Shown piece after piece: positions 7,483 through 16,906 of a stretch of DNA of 64,000 bases. The notes under the pieces are model-generated. The model was not told the origin of the DNA and did not search any database. It saw nothing but the letters and a program-made list of their open reading frames with translations. Position 1 is the first letter of the stretch, and each line of letters begins with the position of its first letter. The stretch comes from JAGPUQ01 sp963708735 (lineage in GTDB: Bacteria > Pseudomonadota > Gammaproteobacteria > Pseudomonadales > Porticoccaceae), in NCBI GenBank assembly GCA_963708735.1, contig CAVPTW010000013.1:1-64000 (forward strand), read 5' to 3'. The position numbers and the translations under genes were made by a program.

Positions 7483-9415
7483 ATGAATAAACGTACCCTT
7501 TTTAAATTTAAAGTTGCCATGGCAAGTGCGGTGCCGGCAGCCATGTTGTGGGCTGCTCAAGCGACTGCCGTGGATATTGCGGTCTCGGGGTTTATTCGCC
7601 AGGAGGCGGCCTACAAGCTCACAAACGACGAAAACCCCTGGAACCGGGGCAGTGCCCTGGTGAGCGGGGAGCTTCCCAACCAATCGCAGTTTCTGCGCAA
7701 CCCGGCCAACGTCGCCGCGCTGATCGGAACCGGGCTTATTCCAGGTGTTCCATCTGCGGCGGCCGGAGATCCCGCGACCGTTAACGCGGTCATGGCTGGC
7801 CTTACGGCGCCGTTTCAGAAACAAGATCTCAGCATGAACAATGACTGGAACCTGATGGCGACCCGCGCCGAAGTCGACTTCAATATTAAGTTCGACGAGA
7901 ACTGGGCCGGGTTCGTCAAGGTTCGTGGCTTTTATCAGTACGACGTGTTCCAGGACTACGGCGACCCCAATCACTTCGAAGTCCACAACCACGGCAAGTG
8001 CGCCACCTCCCTTGAGGTGTGTGACGACGATTACATGATCGATCTGCCCTCGGCCTACCTGGACTACCAGAACGGGCCACTGTGGGTGAGGATCGGAAAC
8101 CAGCAGATCGCCTGGGGGGAGTCGATCTTTTTCCGGGTGGCGGACGTGGTCAACGGCCTCGACCTGCGCCGCCACAGTTTTCTGGATTTCGCCTCGGAAG
8201 AATACGCCGACAAACGGGTAGCGTCGCCGGGCATCCGCGCGAGTTACAACCTGACGCCGAACTGGGAGTTGGAGGGGTTCGCGCAGATGTTCCAGCCCAG
8301 CATTTTGGCTGGAAGCGGTACGCCCTACAGCATCTTCGCGTCGCCTTTTACGGTACGCAACGACATCGGGTTTGACAAGGTCGATGATCAGATCAACGGG
8401 GGCCTGCGCTTGCAGGGTCAGTTCGGCGATCTCGGGGTGCAGCTTTTCGCGGTCAGCCGTCACAATCCGGATCCGATTTTCCGCTGGGGCGTGGGTGGTC
8501 AGAGTTCGGTCAACAGCTATGTTTGAAAGACTGGGCGGTGGAGTCAACCCCTTTGGCGATTTCGGTTCCCAGCCGTTTCGCTCCACCAGTTTTCCGGGTT
8601 CCACGCAACCCTTGGGAGCCGGAACCCTTTCGGTGCTCGACTGGTATGAAACCGCCCACCTGCTGGGCCTCGATGGGGTAGCGGGCCTCAATGCCCTGAC
8701 CACAGAATATCCGGTGCTCACTGCCCTGGGCACCTTCGTGGTCGGCCACGGTCCCAACTACACGACGGCGGAAGCCTCGGACATTCTCGATACCACTTTC
8801 GTGCTTCTCGGCGATCTGGAGGCCGATGTCATCCCCATCTACGCGGCGGAGAATGTCTTTGGCGGGGGTTTCAACTACATTTTTTATTCCGAGCCCGATA
8901 CCTGGCTGGATCAGCTGGTAGTCCGCTTCGAGGCCAGCTACACCCCGGACAAAAAGTTCACCAACAATGTGTCTCGGTATTTCATCGAGAGCGACGAATG
9001 GGTGACCGGGCTGGCGGTGGAGAAGTACCACCGGTTTTCGCGGGACTTTCCCGCCACCTTCCTTTCCTTCCAGTGGATGCACAAGACAGATAGCGATTTT
9101 CTGGGCCGCAATCTGCGCACCCTGGGGGGTGACGGCCACAGCCCCCCCACGGGCGGAGAGAAATCCGGCGGCTGGGATGCCGTGGCCTTTGCCTTCCAGC
9201 AGCCCTTCCCCGACCTGGTCTGGCGGTTTGATTTCGCCCTGCTCTACGACCTCAACGGCAGCGCACTGATTCAGCCGGCGGTGCGTTACAAGCCGAGTAA
9301 CGATTGGACGTTCGAGGCCTTTGCGAACTTTATCGATGCCAAGGACAGCGCGGGCAGCCTGGCGCCGGTGGACTGGGGCGATGAGGTTACCCTGCGGATC
9401 GGCTACCAGTTCTGA
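7483..9415 (+). pseudogene. DUF1302 family protein, frameshifted (second copy)
   Basis: It starts at ATG 7483 (GAGAGGG upstream) with a signal peptide (MASAVPAAMLWAAQATA) and VDIAVSGFIRQEAAY. Homology to the intact DUF1302 runs in frame to about 8515 and stops at TGA 8524-8526. It then resumes in the +1 frame from about 8520 (MFERLGGGVNPFGDFG) to the terminal LRIGYQF at 9415. One extra base near the TTT at 8522-8524 would explain it. Repaired, the product would be about 643 residues. It could be a real null allele or a sequencing or assembly error. I see no slippery heptamer that would suggest programmed frameshifting. A terminator follows at 9436-9465. Confidence 0.82.
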
Positions 9416-9793
9416 TTCAGGTTCTCGTTCCCATGGGGCCGGCGTTTCGACGCCGGCCCTTTTTTGTTTCCGACCCATCGCTTTGCCAAGTTGGAGCGCA
9501 AACTCTTCTCTTGCCGCCATCTCTGAAAAATGGCTGAAAGACCATTCCATACATCCTTGGCCGGTGTCCCGCCCGCGTCTGCGTAGGGGATTTAACCGGT
9601 GACCACGATATTTCCGGTAGCTTCGTGCTTGCGCTTGCCTTCTTTGACTACTCGTAACTAATTGGTCATGTCTGCTCTCTCGCGAATGCTCATCTAGCAT
9701 ATGCATGTATTGCATAATCATTCGTTATTTAATACAAAGGACGGTAGCGCCCAGCAAGGTTTTGCTGGTGTCTCATGCAGCCGGAGAACTTTC
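9416..9793 (+). other. Duplicated intergenic leader
   Basis: Identical by eye to 5544-5921. It holds the terminator copy and the presumed promoter and leader of DUF1329 gene C. No additional gene is seen. Confidence 0.6.
9436..9465 (+). terminator. Rho-independent terminator after second DUF1302
   Basis: Exact copy of the hairpin at 5564-5593: 10-bp GC stem, TTCG loop, six T. Confidence 0.95.
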
Positions 9794-11182
9794 ATGCACA
9801 TCAAGAAATACGATTTTGATTACAGCCGACGTTTTTTCATGGAGAAGACGGCGAAGGGTCTGATGGGGGCTGGGGTATTGACGTCGCTGTGGCCGTTGAT
9901 CGGCAACACGGGGGAGATCGGCAAGGCGTATCCGGAAGAGCTGCAATCGCTGGAAGCCTACACCAAGGGCAAGGTGAAGGAAGGCGACGTCATCACGGCC
10001 GCCAACGTCGAACACGTGAAGGACCTGCTGGACCCGGTGGCGTACCTGCAAGTGACCCAGATGGGCCGGCGGATCCGGGTCGTGCCGCAGACGAAGGACG
10101 TGAGCAAGCTGTTCCCGCACGATTACTACCAGGCGACGCTGAAGAACCAGGGCAAGGCGGCGCTGGACGCGAACGGTAACGTGGTGGTGAAGGACACGGG
10201 CAAACCGTGGATCGGTGGCGCGCCCTTTGTGGACCCGCAGAGCGGTCTGGAAGCCTTTGCCAACCTGACCCTGAGCTGGGGCCGTCACGACACCTCGCTC
10301 TACGCGGTGGACGATGTGGATCTGGGTCCGTCGGGGGATGTGGAATACAACTATTCGCTGGCGTGGTGCGAGATGAACACCACGGCGCTGGTGAGCAACC
10401 CGGACGGTCCCTACCTGAAGGGAGAGGAAGACAAGCTGCGTTATCAGGCGGTGTGGTTCACGGCGCCGAACGACGTGAAAGGGACCTCGTTCCTGAACAC
10501 CTGGAAATACGACCAGCGGGAGTTTCCGGACCTGTTTGGGTATCTGCCGGCGTTCAAGCGGGTGCGACGTTTCCCGACCAACCAGCGCTTTGAGCCGCTG
10601 GTGCCCGGGATCACCTTCTTCCTGTCGGATGCGTGGGCGGCGGGGGATCCGATGCTGACCTGGGGCAACTACAAAATAATAGGGCGGGGTCCGTTCCTGG
10701 GCTCGCAGTCCGGCACCTGGCATGGCGACAAGGAGAACTGGAGCAAGGACCACCTACTGCACGGGGGTGCCAAAGGCCTGAACTTCTACGAGATGGATTT
10801 TGAATTTTGTCCGGAAGTGCTGGTGATCGAAGCGGAGCCGACGGGTTACCCGCGGGCGCCGGTGAGCAAGAAGCGGGTGTGGCTGGACGTGCGCAACATG
10901 GCGGCGATCGGCTATGTGACCTACGACCGGCGCGGTGAGTTGTGGCGTTCGTTCGAGATTGGCTTCAGCCAGCAGACCAAGGGTGACAAGGCGAACCTGG
11001 AGCGCAACGGCAAGCCGGCGTGGTCGTGGTCGTTTGTGCACGCGCACGATATCCAGACCAACCGGTTCACGCGTTTCAACCACGCGCAAGCGAACCGCAG
11101 CGGCATGAAGACCGAGTTCGATGTTCCGGATGCCTACGACAAATACCTCACCGTCCAGGCCATTCGGCGGCTGGGGACCTAG
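9794..11182 (+). CDS. DUF1329 family protein with twin-arginine-like signal (gene C, mosaic)
   Basis: 462 residues, ATG 9794 with GGAGAA upstream. From about codon 30 on it is nearly identical to gene B. In the first ~100 bases (GACGTTTTTTCATGGAGAAG, read as SRRFFMEKTAKG) it matches gene A, where gene B reads SRRFFLEKTTKG. The gene is therefore a mosaic made by recombination or gene conversion between A-type and B-type copies. The domain content is as in gene A. It is followed after 172 bases by a deleted DUF1302. Confidence 0.9.
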   Translation: MHIKKYDFDYSRRFFMEKTAKGLMGAGVLTSLWPLIGNTGEIGKAYPEELQSLEAYTKGKVKEGDVITAANVEHVKDLLDPVAYLQVTQMGRRIRVVPQTKDVSKLFPHDYYQATLKNQGKAALDANGNVVVKDTGKPWIGGAPFVDPQSGLEAFANLTLSWGRHDTSLYAVDDVDLGPSGDVEYNYSLAWCEMNTTALVSNPDGPYLKGEEDKLRYQAVWFTAPNDVKGTSFLNTWKYDQREFPDLFGYLPAFKRVRRFPTNQRFEPLVPGITFFLSDAWAAGDPMLTWGNYKIIGRGPFLGSQSGTWHGDKENWSKDHLLHGGAKGLNFYEMDFEFCPEVLVIEAEPTGYPRAPVSKKRVWLDVRNMAAIGYVTYDRRGELWRSFEIGFSQQTKGDKANLERNGKPAWSWSFVHAHDIQTNRFTRFNHAQANRSGMKTEFDVPDAYDKYLTVQAIRRLGT

Positions 11183-11354
11183 AGGTTAGAAGTGCGGTCG
11201 GGTCGCTCGGTACTATTGAGTGATCCGGCTGGTCGGTTTGGGCCCGGAGCGCGGGTACATCCGACCTTTCTATCGGTTCTAACGGTGACGATTGCCGATG
11301 GCTTATGGTCGATAACGGCCAGTATTCGATAACAATAAGCGAGAGGGAAAACAC

Positions 11355-11835
11355 ATGAATAAACGTACCCTTTTTAAATTTAAAGTTGCCATGGCAAGTG
11401 CGGTGCCGGCAGCCAACAGCGGTGGCCTTCGAGAAGTACCAGCGCTTCTCGCAAGACTTCCCCGCCACGTTCTTCTCGCTGCAGTGGATGCACAAGAGCG
11501 CGATTGACTTCGTGGGCCGCCCGATCGGAAACATCGGCGGGAGGGTGGACAAGGCGGGTAGCGGGAAAAAAGAAGGCGGACCTGGTCGCGGTTGGGATGG
11601 ATTTTCCTTTGCCTTCCAGCAGCCCTTCCCCGACCTGGTCTGGCGGTTTGATTTCGCTCTGCTCTACGACCTCAACGGCAGCGCACTGATTCAGCCGGCG
11701 GTGCGTTACAAGCCGAGCAACGAATGGACGTTCGAGGCCTTTGCGAGCTTTATCGATGCCAAGGACAGCGCGGGCAGCCTGGCGCCGGTGGACTGGGGCG
11801 ATGAGGTTACCCTGCGGATCGGCTATCAGTTCTGA
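11355..11835 (+). pseudogene. DUF1302 remnant with large internal deletion (third copy)
   Basis: The first 20 codons (ATG 11355, MNKRTLFKFKVAMASAVPAA) are those of the second DUF1302. At 11415/11416 the sequence jumps to the C-terminal ~140 codons of a DUF1302 gene, in a different frame (AFEKYQRFSQDFPATFF onward), ending in LRIGYQF at 11835. About 500 codons are missing and the ATG frame stops soon after the junction. The C-terminal part is not identical to either other DUF1302 here (for example KSAIDFVGRPIGNIGG versus KTDSDFLGRNLRTLGG), so it derives from a third paralogue whose body was lost. Confidence 0.88.
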
Positions 11836-11856
11836 CCCGAAAGGACAGCGAGACGA

Positions 11857-11885
11857 AACCGGCGCCCTGGGCGCCGGTTTTTTTT
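11857..11885 (+). terminator. Rho-independent terminator closing the DUF1329/DUF1302 array
   Basis: Ten-bp stem AACCGGCGCC / GGCGCCGGTT with a CTG loop, followed by a run of T to 11885. The hairpin differs from the one used by the first two units, which supports a different origin for the third DUF1302 3' end. Confidence 0.95.
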
Positions 11886-12094
11886 GATATCGGCATCGGG
11901 ACCCGACACCACCCGTACTATGATGCTGGACTTACCGCCCGGGTTAACGACTTTTGCCGAGTGTTGATCAGTGGCGCGCCCAATACCGCGTGACCTGTAC
12001 TGCTAGATTCCGGTCGCACGATGCTCTCTGGGCTGCCGGCCACCCCGGGGATGGGTAGCGCAGCGACACCGCCGCCAACAGGGCACGAGATTCT

Positions 12095-13195
12095 ATGCAA
12101 CTGACATGGCACCGCTCGTTCACCCTGTGGCTGGCGCTACTCTTACTGTCCCTGCTGGTCCATATCTGGTTGTCATGGCGCGCCTCTGTCGTAACCGCCA
12201 CCGTTGCGGTGACGCCACCGGCGCCCGAACGTACGGTGGATATTCAGCTGGTGAGCAAACCGCCTCCGAAGGAATTGGTGTTCGAAGACAAAATCGAATT
12301 CGAACCACCGGAAGTTCTGGTTCCAACCGCCGCGGTCACGCCGCCCCCGCCGGACGTTGATCTCGCCATGAAAGCGGCGGCTGGCGGCGCGAGCCGGGGA
12401 GCATCCCTGCCGCTGCTGACCGATATGGCTGTCACCGCGGGTCGAGGTGCCGCCGGCTTCGGCACCGGAGTCGGCAATGGGTTGAGCAATTCCACGCAGG
12501 GATTCGCCGCCTATGTGCAGGGCTTGCGCGAAACCGGCCTGGATGTCGTGTTCGTGGTGGATACCACGGGGTCGATGGACTGGGTGCTCAACGAAGCCCG
12601 GGCGCACATGATCGATATCGTGGATGCGGTCCGGCTCCTGGTGCCGGTGTCACGATTTGGTGTCGTGGCCTATCGCGACTACGACTCGCCGGGCTATGTC
12701 ACCCATCTGCAACCACTGACTTTCAGCCTGAACAAGTTGACGAGGTTTCTGGGCGTGCTGACGGCCGAGGGTGGCGGCGACCTTCCGGAAGCCGTGGCGG
12801 CCGGCCTCGAAGTCGGTGTCGCCAAGGCGGGCTGGCGCCTGCGCGCGCGCAAGGTGATCATCCTGATTGGCGATGCACCTCCCCATGAGGGAGAGTTGCG
12901 CCACGCCCTGTCACTGGCCCGGCAGTTCGCCACCGACGGCGGCCAGTTGTCGGCGCTGGATGTGAGCGATGACGCCAATCCGGCGCTGATCGAGGCGGTG
13001 GTGGGTCGGCCCGTGGATCACAATCGGTTCCGCAACAAGCCGATGTACGATTTTCAGCAGCTTGCCGAGGCGGGCGGCGGAATCGCCACTACCATGGCGG
13101 GCGACGTGCGGATTACCAAGCAGCTGATGTCGCTGATCCTGGGCGGGCGCTTTGCCTCCGAAGCGGGGTTGTTGCTGGAGGGTTTTGTTCAGTGA
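12095..13195 (+). CDS. Membrane-anchored von Willebrand factor A domain protein
   Basis: 366 residues. One N-terminal membrane segment (about 9-27, LWLALLLLSLLVHIWL) is followed by a proline-rich linker (about 40-85) and a Gly/Ala-rich stretch. The vWA domain runs from about 145, with the metal-binding DTTGSM motif. This is a TonB-like architecture: a short cytoplasmic start, one anchor and a periplasmic extension. The stop overlaps the next start (GTGA at 13192-13195), so the two genes are coupled. Metal-dependent protein binding in the periplasm is the family expectation. A direct link to the DUF1329 protein encoded two genes on is inferred from the operon. The 209 bases upstream (11886-12094) hold no other feature I can support. 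Confidence 0.85.
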   Translation: MQLTWHRSFTLWLALLLLSLLVHIWLSWRASVVTATVAVTPPAPERTVDIQLVSKPPPKELVFEDKIEFEPPEVLVPTAAVTPPPPDVDLAMKAAAGGASRGASLPLLTDMAVTAGRGAAGFGTGVGNGLSNSTQGFAAYVQGLRETGLDVVFVVDTTGSMDWVLNEARAHMIDIVDAVRLLVPVSRFGVVAYRDYDSPGYVTHLQPLTFSLNKLTRFLGVLTAEGGGDLPEAVAAGLEVGVAKAGWRLRARKVIILIGDAPPHEGELRHALSLARQFATDGGQLSALDVSDDANPALIEAVVGRPVDHNRFRNKPMYDFQQLAEAGGGIATTMAGDVRITKQLMSLILGGRFASEAGLLLEGFVQ

Positions 13196-15432
13196 CGCGA
13201 CTGTTCGCCGGCGCCGTCCTGGCGTGTTGTGTCTGGGCTGCCGCCATCGCCGCCGATCTGGCGGAACTGGAGCATGCCGCAACCGATGCCGCCGATGGTG
13301 GACGGATCACGGTCCTCGAAGGTGCGCTGCGAGAGGCGCTCGACCGGTCGCCGGAAACCCTGGCGCCGCCGGATTACCTGCGCGCCTCGGAGGTGCTGGG
13401 CAAACTGGTATCGCGGGGGCGGGAACTGGGCGTGGATGCCCGGGTATTCGAGCATCTCATAGCGACTACGGAATTGCTGCGGGATCGCTGTCGCGACAAG
13501 GTGCGGGCACTGGAAAGCGCCACCGGCGAAGACGAAGTGGCGCTCGAGAGCCTCTATCGCTCCGATATCTGGTACGACATCAACCACGCCCAGTCCACAT
13601 TCGGCTATTGGCGGGCCTGGGCCATGCTCGGTCTGGCCGAAGCCCGACCGGATGACCGGGAGCGGGTGAAATGGCTGAATCGTGCCGAAACCGGCTTCAA
13701 GGCCGCGTCGGTGCGCATCCTCTATCCCGGCATCGTGCAGGGCAGCTGGCTCGGTCTGGGTTACATTGCCCAGGCGCGTGGCGATCTTGCCGGCGCCGAA
13801 CAACGCTTTCGCCGCTTGGTGGAAGCCCTCGCCGACCGCCCCGAAAACCCGGTACGCAAGCTCGCTGAAGCCCAACTGACCCTGCTTGCCGTGCGCCGCG
13901 GCGAGATTCGCCAACTGACAGCAATACCCCGCGAACCCCTGAGTCCGACGCTGGCGGCGGTGACGGCGGAAGAGGCATTTGCGCTGCTCGAGCGCCGTCG
14001 CCGCGAGAACATCGGCGCCATGGAGGCCGGCCAGCGGCTCCGCAAGCTGATCGCGGACGGTTTTTTGACCGACGCCCTGCTGGGCCGCATCCTGTCGTAT
14101 CGCGACGAAATCGTGGGTGAGGATCTGGGCGTGCTGTCGCGCCTGATCGACGCCGAGTTCGCCTACGCGTACCAGCAGTACAAGACCACGGTCATCAAAT
14201 ACCGGCAGTTTCGTGAACAGGGCGGTGAACAACTGCCGATCGACGTGACGCCATTTCAGTATCACTACATCGTTGCGCTGGTCAGTACCGATTTGCCGCG
14301 CGAGGCCAGCGCCGAGATCGAGCGGCTCCAGCGCCAGCCCCATTTGCACCCCAGTGTTGCCGCCGCGCTGCCCAAGCTGAGCTGGTCGGTCGCCCAAGCC
14401 GTGTATGCGCAGCATCCCACCGAAGCCAATCGCGAACACCTGGAACAGGTGGCCAACACTTTTGTCGCGGCCGCGCCCAAGGATGCCGATGCGGCCAGCG
14501 CGCATCTGGGTCTGGCCCGCTTGAGCAAGGACCCCGAGGTGGCGGCCCGGCATCTGCGCGCGGCCGGTGCTGACCGCGAACTCCGCAGCGATATCGCGCT
14601 GACCGAGTTGCATCGGGACATCAGCGACTTCAACCGGGCGGTGACGCGCGGTGATACCGTGCAGGAACAGACCGTGGCGAAACAGATTCTCACGGCGCTC
14701 GAGGCGCTCCCTGGAGCGCAGCGTCGCCAGCCCTGGTTCCGCGCGCTGTCGTTGCAGATGCGAACCGTTCTGGGTCGGGACCTGCCAAAGGTATTGGCGG
14801 AACTCGATGCGCTGTTGGCCGAGGCCGCCAACGATACCCGGGCACGCCCCGTGCTGTTGTGGTCAAAATTGCGCGCCCTCGCCGCCACCGGCGATCATGC
14901 CGGTTTGCAGGGGATGGCTGATGCGCTGGCGGCACGCGGGGATGATACGGAAGGGGAGCGGCAGTTTTATCAGTTCCTGCTGGAGCTTGAACGCAGCAAG
15001 AGCTTCGAGCTGGTGGCAGAGTTGGCGGAACATTTTTACCCGGCCCTGGCCGGGCAGGGTCAGGATCAGCGCCAGGTGAGTCTGCTGCGGATTCGTGCGT
15101 TGACCGCGCTCGGACGTCTGGATCAGGGTTTTGAAGTGGCGCGCGCCATGACGCAGGAGTTTCCGGATTCGGGTGATGGCTGGCAGACTTATGCCGAGAT
15201 CGCGGAACGCAGTAACCGCACGGTCGAGGCCGATCGGGCCTGGGCAAGGATCGCGGCGGCGACACCCGAAGGTTCACCGCGCTGGCAGGATGCGATGCTG
15301 CACCGCCTGGCGTTGAGCGCGGCGGACACAGACTTCTGCCCGCTCGTGAGCAAACTGGTCACCTACCGCCATTTGCTGAATGCCGAACAGGCCAAGGCGC
15401 TGGCGCATAAACAGGGCGGTTGCCGCAGCTGA
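13192..15432 (+). CDS. Large exported helical-repeat (TPR-like) protein
   Basis: 746 residues from GTG 13192, which overlaps the vWA stop by four bases. The signal peptide is MTRLFAGAVLACCVWAAAIA. The remainder is Ala/Leu/Arg-rich and helical, with TPR-like pairs such as GSWLGLGYIAQARGDLAGAE near residues 183-205 and SAHLGLARLSKDPEVAARHL near 437-457. No enzyme motif was recognised. It probably serves as a periplasmic scaffold that works with the vWA protein; the co-translation is seen, the role is inferred. Confidence 0.8.
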   Translation: MTRLFAGAVLACCVWAAAIAADLAELEHAATDAADGGRITVLEGALREALDRSPETLAPPDYLRASEVLGKLVSRGRELGVDARVFEHLIATTELLRDRCRDKVRALESATGEDEVALESLYRSDIWYDINHAQSTFGYWRAWAMLGLAEARPDDRERVKWLNRAETGFKAASVRILYPGIVQGSWLGLGYIAQARGDLAGAEQRFRRLVEALADRPENPVRKLAEAQLTLLAVRRGEIRQLTAIPREPLSPTLAAVTAEEAFALLERRRRENIGAMEAGQRLRKLIADGFLTDALLGRILSYRDEIVGEDLGVLSRLIDAEFAYAYQQYKTTVIKYRQFREQGGEQLPIDVTPFQYHYIVALVSTDLPREASAEIERLQRQPHLHPSVAAALPKLSWSVAQAVYAQHPTEANREHLEQVANTFVAAAPKDADAASAHLGLARLSKDPEVAARHLRAAGADRELRSDIALTELHRDISDFNRAVTRGDTVQEQTVAKQILTALEALPGAQRRQPWFRALSLQMRTVLGRDLPKVLAELDALLAEAANDTRARPVLLWSKLRALAATGDHAGLQGMADALAARGDDTEGERQFYQFLLELERSKSFELVAELAEHFYPALAGQGQDQRQVSLLRIRALTALGRLDQGFEVARAMTQEFPDSGDGWQTYAEIAERSNRTVEADRAWARIAAATPEGSPRWQDAMLHRLALSAADTDFCPLVSKLVTYRHLLNAEQAKALAHKQGGCRS

Positions 15433-15503
15433 CGAGCGGGACGGAAAATACACACTTCGTCCTGAACCAGGGACGACCCATGACAGCGGCCCCGGGGGGC
15501 GCA

Positions 15504-16880
15504 ATGCACATCCGAAAATACGATTTCGACTACAGCCGCCGTCACTTCCTCGACCAGATGCGGCGCGGTGTGCTGGCTACCGGGGTGTTGGCGCCGCTAT
15601 GGCCGACCATCGCCAGGAGTGGCGATATCAGCGGCGTCTATCCGGACGAACTGATGTCCATCGAGGCTTACACCAAGGGCAAGATCCACACCGGGGACAT
15701 CATTGATGCCGGCAATGTGGAGCATGTGAAGGATCTGCTTGACCCGATCCGCTACCTCCAGATCGCGCAGATGGGACGGCGCCTCGAAATCATCGATACC
15801 ACACGCGAGGCCATGAAACTCAGCCCCTGGGAATACGTGGAGGCCACACTGCGCAACCAGGGCCAGGCAGTGTTCGATGCGGATGGCAATGTGACCACCC
15901 GCGAGGGCAAGCCCTGGATTGGCGGTAATCCGTTCCCAGACCCCAAGACCGCCATCGAGATATTCGCCGGAATCACGCTCACCTGGGGGCGCCGCGACGC
16001 ATCTTTTTACGCGATCAAGGAGTACGACGTCGGGCCGCAGGGTGACGTGGAATATCTCTATGAGCTCTGCTGGGCGGAGCTGGCGCCGGTGGGGCGCACG
16101 GTGCTCGACCCCAAGCCCTATTGGCCCGGCCATGAAGACAAACTGCGCTATCAGTCGGTGTTCTTCGTCAAGCCCAATGACGTCAAGGGAACCTCGTTCC
16201 TGAACATCTGGCCCTATGATCAGCGGCAGTTCCCCGATCTTTTTGGCTACATCCCCGCCTTCAAGCGGGTGCGCCGTTTCCCCACCAACCAGCGTTTCGA
16301 GCCGCTGATTCCCGGTTCGTCGCTGTATCTCTCGGATGCCTGGACCGCGGGCGATCCCTTTCTGACCTGGGGCAACTACGCCATTGTCGGACGCGGTCCG
16401 ACGCTGGCGGCCATTTCCCGCAACTGGAACGGGACGCACGAAAACTGGGAGCACACGACCCATGGCGGCCCCAAGGGCAACACCTTCTGGGACATGAAGG
16501 TCGAGCTGGTGCCCGAGGCGATTGTGGTCGAAGCCGAGCCGGTCGGTTTTCCGAAAGCGCCGATCTCGAAAAAGCGGGTGTGGTTCGATGCCCGCACGCT
16601 GGCGCCGCTGGCGATGGTGTCTTTTGATCGCCGCGGCGAGATTTTCCGCTCCTTCGACGGCGCCGGCGCGCTGTACACCGACGGCACCAACACAGTCTAC
16701 GACGGCGCGCATCCCTACGCGTCCTGGACCCGGGTGCATGCCCACAATGTCCAGACCAACCGGATGACGCGGCTGGAACAGGTCAAGCGTATTTCGGGCG
16801 GTTACGAGATGAGCGCGAACGCGCCGGATCTTTATGAACGCTTCCTGACCGAGTCGGCGATCCGGCGACTGGGGAGTTGA
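15504..16880 (+). CDS. DUF1329 family protein, divergent copy (gene D)
   Basis: 458 residues. Upstream in-frame ATGs exist at 15420 and 15480, but ATG 15504 gives MHIRKYDFDYSRRHFL, matching the other copies, and has a G-rich stretch just before it. Tat-like SRRHFL is followed by a hydrophobic region. The family blocks FPDLFGYIPAFKRVRRFP and LTWGNYAIVGRGP are conserved. It is clearly older in divergence than genes A-C and is associated with the vWA and helical-repeat genes rather than with a DUF1302. It converges with the enoyl-CoA hydratase gene 26 bases downstream. Confidence 0.9.
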   Translation: MHIRKYDFDYSRRHFLDQMRRGVLATGVLAPLWPTIARSGDISGVYPDELMSIEAYTKGKIHTGDIIDAGNVEHVKDLLDPIRYLQIAQMGRRLEIIDTTREAMKLSPWEYVEATLRNQGQAVFDADGNVTTREGKPWIGGNPFPDPKTAIEIFAGITLTWGRRDASFYAIKEYDVGPQGDVEYLYELCWAELAPVGRTVLDPKPYWPGHEDKLRYQSVFFVKPNDVKGTSFLNIWPYDQRQFPDLFGYIPAFKRVRRFPTNQRFEPLIPGSSLYLSDAWTAGDPFLTWGNYAIVGRGPTLAAISRNWNGTHENWEHTTHGGPKGNTFWDMKVELVPEAIVVEAEPVGFPKAPISKKRVWFDARTLAPLAMVSFDRRGEIFRSFDGAGALYTDGTNTVYDGAHPYASWTRVHAHNVQTNRMTRLEQVKRISGGYEMSANAPDLYERFLTESAIRRLGS

Positions 16881-16906
16881 TCCGCCCTGGCGCGATGTCC
16901 CCGGGA

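Larger units (their letters stand above)
5473..7543 (+). repeat. 2.07-kb direct repeat, copy 1 (period 3872 bp)
   Basis: This segment runs from the last codons of the intact DUF1302, through its terminator, the intergenic leader, DUF1329 gene B, the next intergenic region and the first 20 codons of the second DUF1302. It recurs at 9345-11415. The 378-bp intergenic part is identical by eye up to the DUF1329 start. The main differences are clustered at the 5' end of the DUF1329 gene, where the second copy instead resembles gene A. Confidence 0.88.
9345..11415 (+). repeat. 2.07-kb direct repeat, copy 2 (period 3872 bp)
   Basis: Partner of 5473-7543. It ends at 11415 inside the signal peptide of the third DUF1302. 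The base after the repeat differs (T at 7544, A at 11416), which marks the right-hand junction exactly. Confidence 0.88.

Noticed and set aside
8500..8530. Programmed frameshift in the second DUF1302
   Set aside because: No slippery heptamer, Shine-Dalgarno-like stimulator or pseudoknot was seen at the junction; a plain insertion is simpler.
7276..8757. Minus-strand frame of 493 codons over DUF1329 end and DUF1302
   Set aside because: Antisense of known families; composition is Arg/His/Val-rich as expected for a shadow frame, with no start context or motif.
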